From: Lachnospiraceae bacterium
GTDB lineage: Bacteria > Bacillota > Clostridia > Lachnospirales > Bianqueaceae
Direction of reading: 5' to 3'
DNA length: 64,000 bases
NCBI GenBank assembly: GCA_022794035.1
Contig: JAAWDX010000003.1
Coordinates: forward strand, 310,001 to 374,000
This document shows, piece after piece, positions 60,309 through 64,000 of this stretch. The translations under genes and the position numbers were made by a program. The notes beneath the pieces were generated by a model that was not told where the DNA came from, did no database searches, and was given only the letters and a program-made list of their open reading frames with translations. Each line of letters starts with the position of its first letter. Positions within the stretch are counted from its first letter, which is position 1.

Positions 60309-61571
60309 TTGTTTAAAACAATTAGAGACATTGTCAAGATCCCGGATCTTCGCAGAAGAATCCTTTATACTTTGATGATGTTAGCCCTTGTCCGTTTAGG
60401 CTCATTGATCCCCAGCCCCCTGATGGATGCTGCGGTAGTGAAAAACTACTTTGCATCCGCAGGCGGTGTGATGGCACTTTTCGATATTATGTCCGGTAAT
60501 GCATTCAGTAATATGAATCTTTTTGCGATGGGAATTCAGCCCTATATCAATGCTTCCATTATTATTAGCTTGCTTACGGTAGCGATTCCCAAATTGGAGG
60601 AGCTTCAAAAAGAAGGCGAATCCGGGCGAAAGAAAATTTCACAATATACAAGAGTGCTTACAGTTGCGCTTGCCCTGCTACAATCCTTCGGTATATCTTA
60701 CGGACTTCGCAGTGGATTTACCAGTGATCTTGGTACAGCATGGTCGATCATTGTTTCCATGTCTGTATTCACAGCAGGCAGCGTTTTCGTCATGTGGATT
60801 GGTGAAAACATTACGGAAAAAGGTATAGGTAACGGCATTTCGCTGATTATTATGATTAACGTTCTGTCAAGAGTACCTTCAGCGGTGGGTGCGCTTGTAA
60901 GCTATGAGAACTATTGGATGCTGGGAGTTATTGTCGTGATCCTCGTATTGGTAGTTGCATTCATCGTAGTTTTGGAACTTGCAGAACGCCGGATTCCCAT
61001 CCAATATGCAAAGCGGATGCAGGGACGTAAGACATATGGAGGCAGCTCCACTTATATTCCGATTCGAGTTAATATGGCTGGCGTAATCCCGATTATTTTT
61101 GCTATATCCATTATGAGCCTGCCGGGGATTATCACCGGTTTTGTAACGGCAACGCCTACCGGATGGTGGGCAACAACCCTGCGCTGGCTGAATACCGCTC
61201 ATCCGTTTGGAGCCTGTTTGTATGTGGTACTCATCATCTTCTTCACATACTTCTATGCATCCATCACCTATAATCCGCGGGATATTGCGGATAACCTGAA
61301 GAAGAACGGCGGTTTCATTCCCGGTTTTCGTCCCGGAGCTCCGACGTTAGACTATTTAAAGAAAACATCTCATTACGTAGTCTTTATCGGTGCTATCATG
61401 CTGGCGATTGTCGCAAGTATTCCGGTGATTCTTTCATTTGTCTTCAAGATTGACAATTTGTCTATTGGAGGTTCCTCTCTGATGATTTGTATCGGCGTAG
61501 CGCTTGAAACCGTGAAGCAGATCGAAGGTCAGATGGTGATGCGTCATTATAAAGGATTTTTATCTAAGTAA
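60309..61571 (+). CDS. secY: Preprotein translocase channel subunit SecY
   Basis: 420 aa, ten membrane helices, TTG start after AAAGGAGG. Seen: NLFAMGIQPYINASIIISLL, ITEKGIGNGISLIIMINVLS, and GGSSTYIPIRVNMAGVIPII near the cytosolic loops that bind ribosome and SecA. It forms the Sec channel with SecE and SecG. Placed after rplO as usual for the spc operon. Confidence 0.98.
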   Translation: MFKTIRDIVKIPDLRRRILYTLMMLALVRLGSLIPSPLMDAAVVKNYFASAGGVMALFDIMSGNAFSNMNLFAMGIQPYINASIIISLLTVAIPKLEELQKEGESGRKKISQYTRVLTVALALLQSFGISYGLRSGFTSDLGTAWSIIVSMSVFTAGSVFVMWIGENITEKGIGNGISLIIMINVLSRVPSAVGALVSYENYWMLGVIVVILVLVVAFIVVLELAERRIPIQYAKRMQGRKTYGGSSTYIPIRVNMAGVIPIIFAISIMSLPGIITGFVTATPTGWWATTLRWLNTAHPFGACLYVVLIIFFTYFYASITYNPRDIADNLKKNGGFIPGFRPGAPTLDYLKKTSHYVVFIGAIMLAIVASIPVILSFVFKIDNLSIGGSSLMICIGVALETVKQIEGQMVMRHYKGFLSK

Positions 61572-61590
61572 GAAGCATGGAGGTAAAGGG

Positions 61591-62220
61591 ATGAAGCTCA
61601 TATTGCTTGGCGCCCCTGGCGCCGGAAAAGGAACGCAGGCGACACGCCTGGCAGATGCCTACCATATTCCGCATATTTCCACCGGAGATATTTTCAGAGC
61701 CAATCTGAAAAAGGAGACTCCGCTGGGATTAAAGGCAAAGGAATATATGGATCAGGGCCTGCTGGTTCCTGATGAACTTACGGTGGATCTGGTCATGGAT
61801 CGGCTGCAGGCAGCTGATTGTGAGAACGGATATATTTTAGACGGTTTTCCCAGAACATTGGTGCAGGCAGCTGCACTGGATGCCAAGGTGGAAATCGACG
61901 CGGCTGTGAATGTTGAAGTTCCGGATGAGCAGATTGTGAAGCGGATGGCAGGAAGGAGAGTTTGCCCTAAGTGCGGCGAGCCCTACCATACTGAATACAA
62001 AATTCCTCAGAAGGAGGGCATTTGTGATCGGTGTGGAGCGTCCCTGATGATCCGTAAAGATGATGAAGCAGAAACAGTAAAGAAGCGCCTGACGGTCTAC
62101 CATGAGCAGACAGCGCCTTTAATTGGTCATTATCAAACTGCTGGAAAGTTGATTACTGTGGATGGTACCAAAGCGGTGGAAACCGTTACAGAAGATATCA
62201 TAAAGGCTTTAGAAGCTTAA
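61591..62220 (+). CDS. adk: Adenylate kinase
   Basis: 209 aa. P-loop [19 protein letters not shown], and a zinc-type LID with CPKCGEPYH and CDRCG (four Cys). The AMP-binding [10 protein letters not shown] is intact. Balances ATP, ADP and AMP. GCATGGAGG lies upstream. Confidence 0.98.
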   Translation: MKLILLGAPGAGKGTQATRLADAYHIPHISTGDIFRANLKKETPLGLKAKEYMDQGLLVPDELTVDLVMDRLQAADCENGYILDGFPRTLVQAAALDAKVEIDAAVNVEVPDEQIVKRMAGRRVCPKCGEPYHTEYKIPQKEGICDRCGASLMIRKDDEAETVKKRLTVYHEQTAPLIGHYQTAGKLITVDGTKAVETVTEDIIKALEA

Positions 62221-62281
62221 GGTATGTAAGCCCTTAGGATTGGACTCATCAAAGGGTCAGCAACAAAGCAGGAGGTTAAGC

Positions 62282-62500
62282 ATGTCAAAGAACGATGTTG
62301 TAGAGATGGAAGGCACTGTTGTGGAGAAGCTTCCTAATGCCATGTTTCTGGTTGAGCTGGAGAATGGGCATCGGGTGCTATCTCATATCAGCGGCAAGCT
62401 TAGAATGAACTTCATTAAAATATTACCTGGAGATAAGGTCACACTTGAACTTTCTCCCTATGATTTATCGAAAGGCCGTATTGTTTGGAGAGCTAAATGA
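62282..62500 (+). CDS. infA: Translation initiation factor IF-1
   Basis: 72 aa OB-fold: [63 protein letters not shown] 62282 follows AGGAGG. No methionine aminopeptidase gene lies between adk and infA, unlike many Firmicutes. Confidence 0.98.
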   Translation: MSKNDVVEMEGTVVEKLPNAMFLVELENGHRVLSHISGKLRMNFIKILPGDKVTLELSPYDLSKGRIVWRAK

Positions 62501-62528
62501 TCCAAGCAGGCAAGAAAGGAGCGATGAC

Positions 62529-62642
62529 ATGAAAGTACGTTCATCAGTAAAGCCTATGTGTGAAAAGTGCAAGGTCATCAAACGCAAAGGTAAGATTATG
62601 ATCATTTGCGAAAATCCGAAGCATAAGCAAAAACAAGGTTGA
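62529..62642 (+). CDS. rpmJ: 50S ribosomal protein L36
   Basis: 37 aa: [33 protein letters not shown], zinc ribbon C-x2-C ... C ... H. GAAAGGAG lies upstream. Confidence 0.97.
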   Translation: MKVRSSVKPMCEKCKVIKRKGKIMIICENPKHKQKQG

Positions 62643-62658
62643 TTAGGAGGAAAAATAT

Positions 62659-63027
62659 ATGGCACGTATTTCAGGCGTAGATTTGCCTAACGAGAAACGA
62701 GTTGAAGTTGGCCTGACTTATATTTATGGAATCGGCCACACCAGTGCCGTTCGCATTTTGAAGGAAGCCGGCGTAAATCCTGACACTCGCGTTCGTGATT
62801 TGACAGATGACGAAGTCAACAAGATCCGCAGCATTATTGATGAATCTCAGATGGTAGAGGGCGATCTTCGCAGAGAAATTGCACTGAATATCAAACGACT
62901 GACTGAGATTGGCTGCTATAGAGGCGTTCGTCACAGAAGAAGCCTGCCCGTTCGTGGACAAAATACCAAGAATAATGCACGTACGCGCAAAGGCCCGCGT
63001 CGCACGATCGCTAATAAGAAGAAATAA
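62659..63027 (+). CDS. rpsM: 30S ribosomal protein S13
   Basis: 122 aa: [59 protein letters not shown]. Head of the small subunit, contacts P-site tRNA. AGGAGG lies upstream. Confidence 0.98.
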   Translation: MARISGVDLPNEKRVEVGLTYIYGIGHTSAVRILKEAGVNPDTRVRDLTDDEVNKIRSIIDESQMVEGDLRREIALNIKRLTEIGCYRGVRHRRSLPVRGQNTKNNARTRKGPRRTIANKKK

Positions 63028-63043
63028 TTAGGAGGGTTTAAAC

Positions 63044-63442
63044 GTGGCACCTAAGAAAGGTCTTAAAAAGACAACGCGCCGTCGTAACCGCAAAAATATT
63101 GACAGAGGTCAGGCGCACATTCAATCTACATTCAACAATACGATTGTTACTTTAACAGATACTGCCGGTAATGCTCTTTCCTGGGCAAGCGCAGGTGGAC
63201 TTGGCTTCCGCGGTTCTCGTAAGAATACTCCTTATGCAGCACAGATGGCTGCTGAGACGGCAGCAAAGGCTGCTATGGAGCATGGTTTAAAGACGGTAGA
63301 AGTGAGTGTAAAGGGTCCTGGAGCTGGCCGTGAGGCTGCGATCCGTGCTCTGCAGGCTGCTGGTCTGGAAGTTACCGCAATTCGGGATGTGACGCCCGTA
63401 CCTCATAACGGATGTCGTCCTCCCAAACGCAGAAGAGTATAA
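63044..63442 (+). CDS. rpsK: 30S ribosomal protein S11
   Basis: 132 aa, GTG start. [58 protein letters not shown]. Part of the mRNA exit and platform. Confidence 0.98.
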   Translation: MAPKKGLKKTTRRRNRKNIDRGQAHIQSTFNNTIVTLTDTAGNALSWASAGGLGFRGSRKNTPYAAQMAAETAAKAAMEHGLKTVEVSVKGPGAGREAAIRALQAAGLEVTAIRDVTPVPHNGCRPPKRRRV

Positions 63443-63460
63443 TTGGAGGTATAGGAGAAT

Positions 63461-64000
63461 ATGGCAAGATATATTGGATCTGTATGCAGACTTTGCCGTC
63501 GTGAAGGCGAAAAGCTTTTCCTGAAAGGCGAGAGATGCTACAAGAGTGATAAATGCGCGGTAGAAAAGCGTGCGTATGCACCTGGTATGCATGGTCAGGC
63601 AAGAAAGAAGATGTCTGAGTACGGTATGCAGCTGCGTGAGAAGCAGAAAGCTAAAAGAATTTATGGAATTTTGGAAACACAGTTTCATAATTACTTTGTG
63701 ACCGCAAGCGCTCAAAAGGGTATTGCCGGTGACAACCTGTTAAAGCTGCTGGAGCGTCGCTTAGATAATGTGGTTTATCGTGCAGGCTTTGGCCGTTCTC
63801 GCACAGAGGCTCGTCAGGTCATTCGTCATAATCATATTCAGGTAAATGGTAAGAAAGTGAACATTCCTTCTTATCAGGTAAAACCCGGTGATGTGATTAC
63901 TTTGAAGGAAGGCTCTGTTTCTATGCAGCGCTTCAAAGACATTTTTGATACGACTGCCGGTCGTGTAATTCCTGAATGGATCGCAGTGGATCAGGAAAAT
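63461..64000 (+). CDS. rpsD: 30S ribosomal protein S4 (runs off the window)
   Basis: 180 codons seen, no stop before the window end; about 200 aa expected. [82 protein letters not shown] lies upstream. Primary 16S rRNA binder. rpoA and rplQ probably follow outside the window. Confidence 0.97.
   Translation, partial: MARYIGSVCRLCRREGEKLFLKGERCYKSDKCAVEKRAYAPGMHGQARKKMSEYGMQLREKQKAKRIYGILETQFHNYFVTASAQKGIAGDNLLKLLERRLDNVVYRAGFGRSRTEARQVIRHNHIQVNGKKVNIPSYQVKPGDVITLKEGSVSMQRFKDIFDTTAGRVIPEWIAVDQEN

Overview
The window holds about 49.5 kb of a complete-looking temperate siphovirus prophage inserted in a low-GC Gram-positive chromosome, probably class Clostridia. The host signs are AGGAGG-type ribosome binding sites before nearly every gene, frequent TTG/GTG starts, a zinc-type (CxxC) S14 protein and the Firmicutes S10-spc-alpha gene order. 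I cannot name the genus from sequence alone.

Layout. (1) 1-917: the end of a host gene, its terminator, then exodeoxyribonuclease III (exoA). A large serine integrase (897-2477, minus strand) has inserted the phage into exoA. The left junction (AA at 534-535) fuses the host N-terminal half to a phage-encoded C-terminal half, rebuilding an exoA reading frame with 22 extra residues. The displaced host 3' half lies at 50067-50387. (2) 2604-7700: a winged-helix regulator, a HicAB toxin-antitoxin pair, and three consecutive repressor/divergent-promoter/small-gene modules. Each module has its own XRE repressor and its own operator palindrome. (3) 7738-19513: early genes, with YqaJ exonuclease, DUF1351, Bet recombinase, SSB, DUF1064 nuclease-like protein, replisome organiser, PemK/MazF-like protein, Dam methylase, dUTPase, many small proteins and an ArpU/RinA-like late regulator. 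(4) 19511-19709: a 10-bp-periodic repeat array, an extended -10 promoter and a terminator-like hairpin, probably the late control region. (5) 19733-23390: a metallopeptidase and a cassette that looks like 7-deazaguanine DNA modification (ParB-like protein, QueD-like T-fold protein, DpdA-like transglycosylase, guanine deaminase, a second T-fold-like protein, YhhQ-type transporter). (6) 23412-46385: terminase, portal, MuF minor head protein with a toxin-like tail and candidate immunity gene, a phage Prp protease, scaffold, capsid, connectors, tail genes (including a -1 frameshift chaperone, tape measure, Dit, Tal and receptor-binding protein), holins and amidase. (7) 46449-49882: an accessory (moron) block with strong promoters, three candidate small RNAs, a ribbon-helix-helix regulator and several conserved small genes. 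(8) 50501-64000: the host S10-spc-alpha ribosomal protein operon with secY, adk, infA and rpmJ, running off the end inside rpsD.

How it fits together. The integrase/att arrangement keeps an exoA frame intact in the lysogen. The repressor stack holds early transcription down. The late regulator probably acts through the repeat array to turn on the packaging-to-lysis genes. Dam methylase and the deazaguanine cassette would alter phage DNA against host restriction. Phage Prp probably trims four structural proteins that carry an L27-like N-terminal tag. The strongest candidates for a less-described system are the deazaguanine cassette with its built-in guanine deaminase, the triple repressor stack, and the Prp/tag capsid maturation set.
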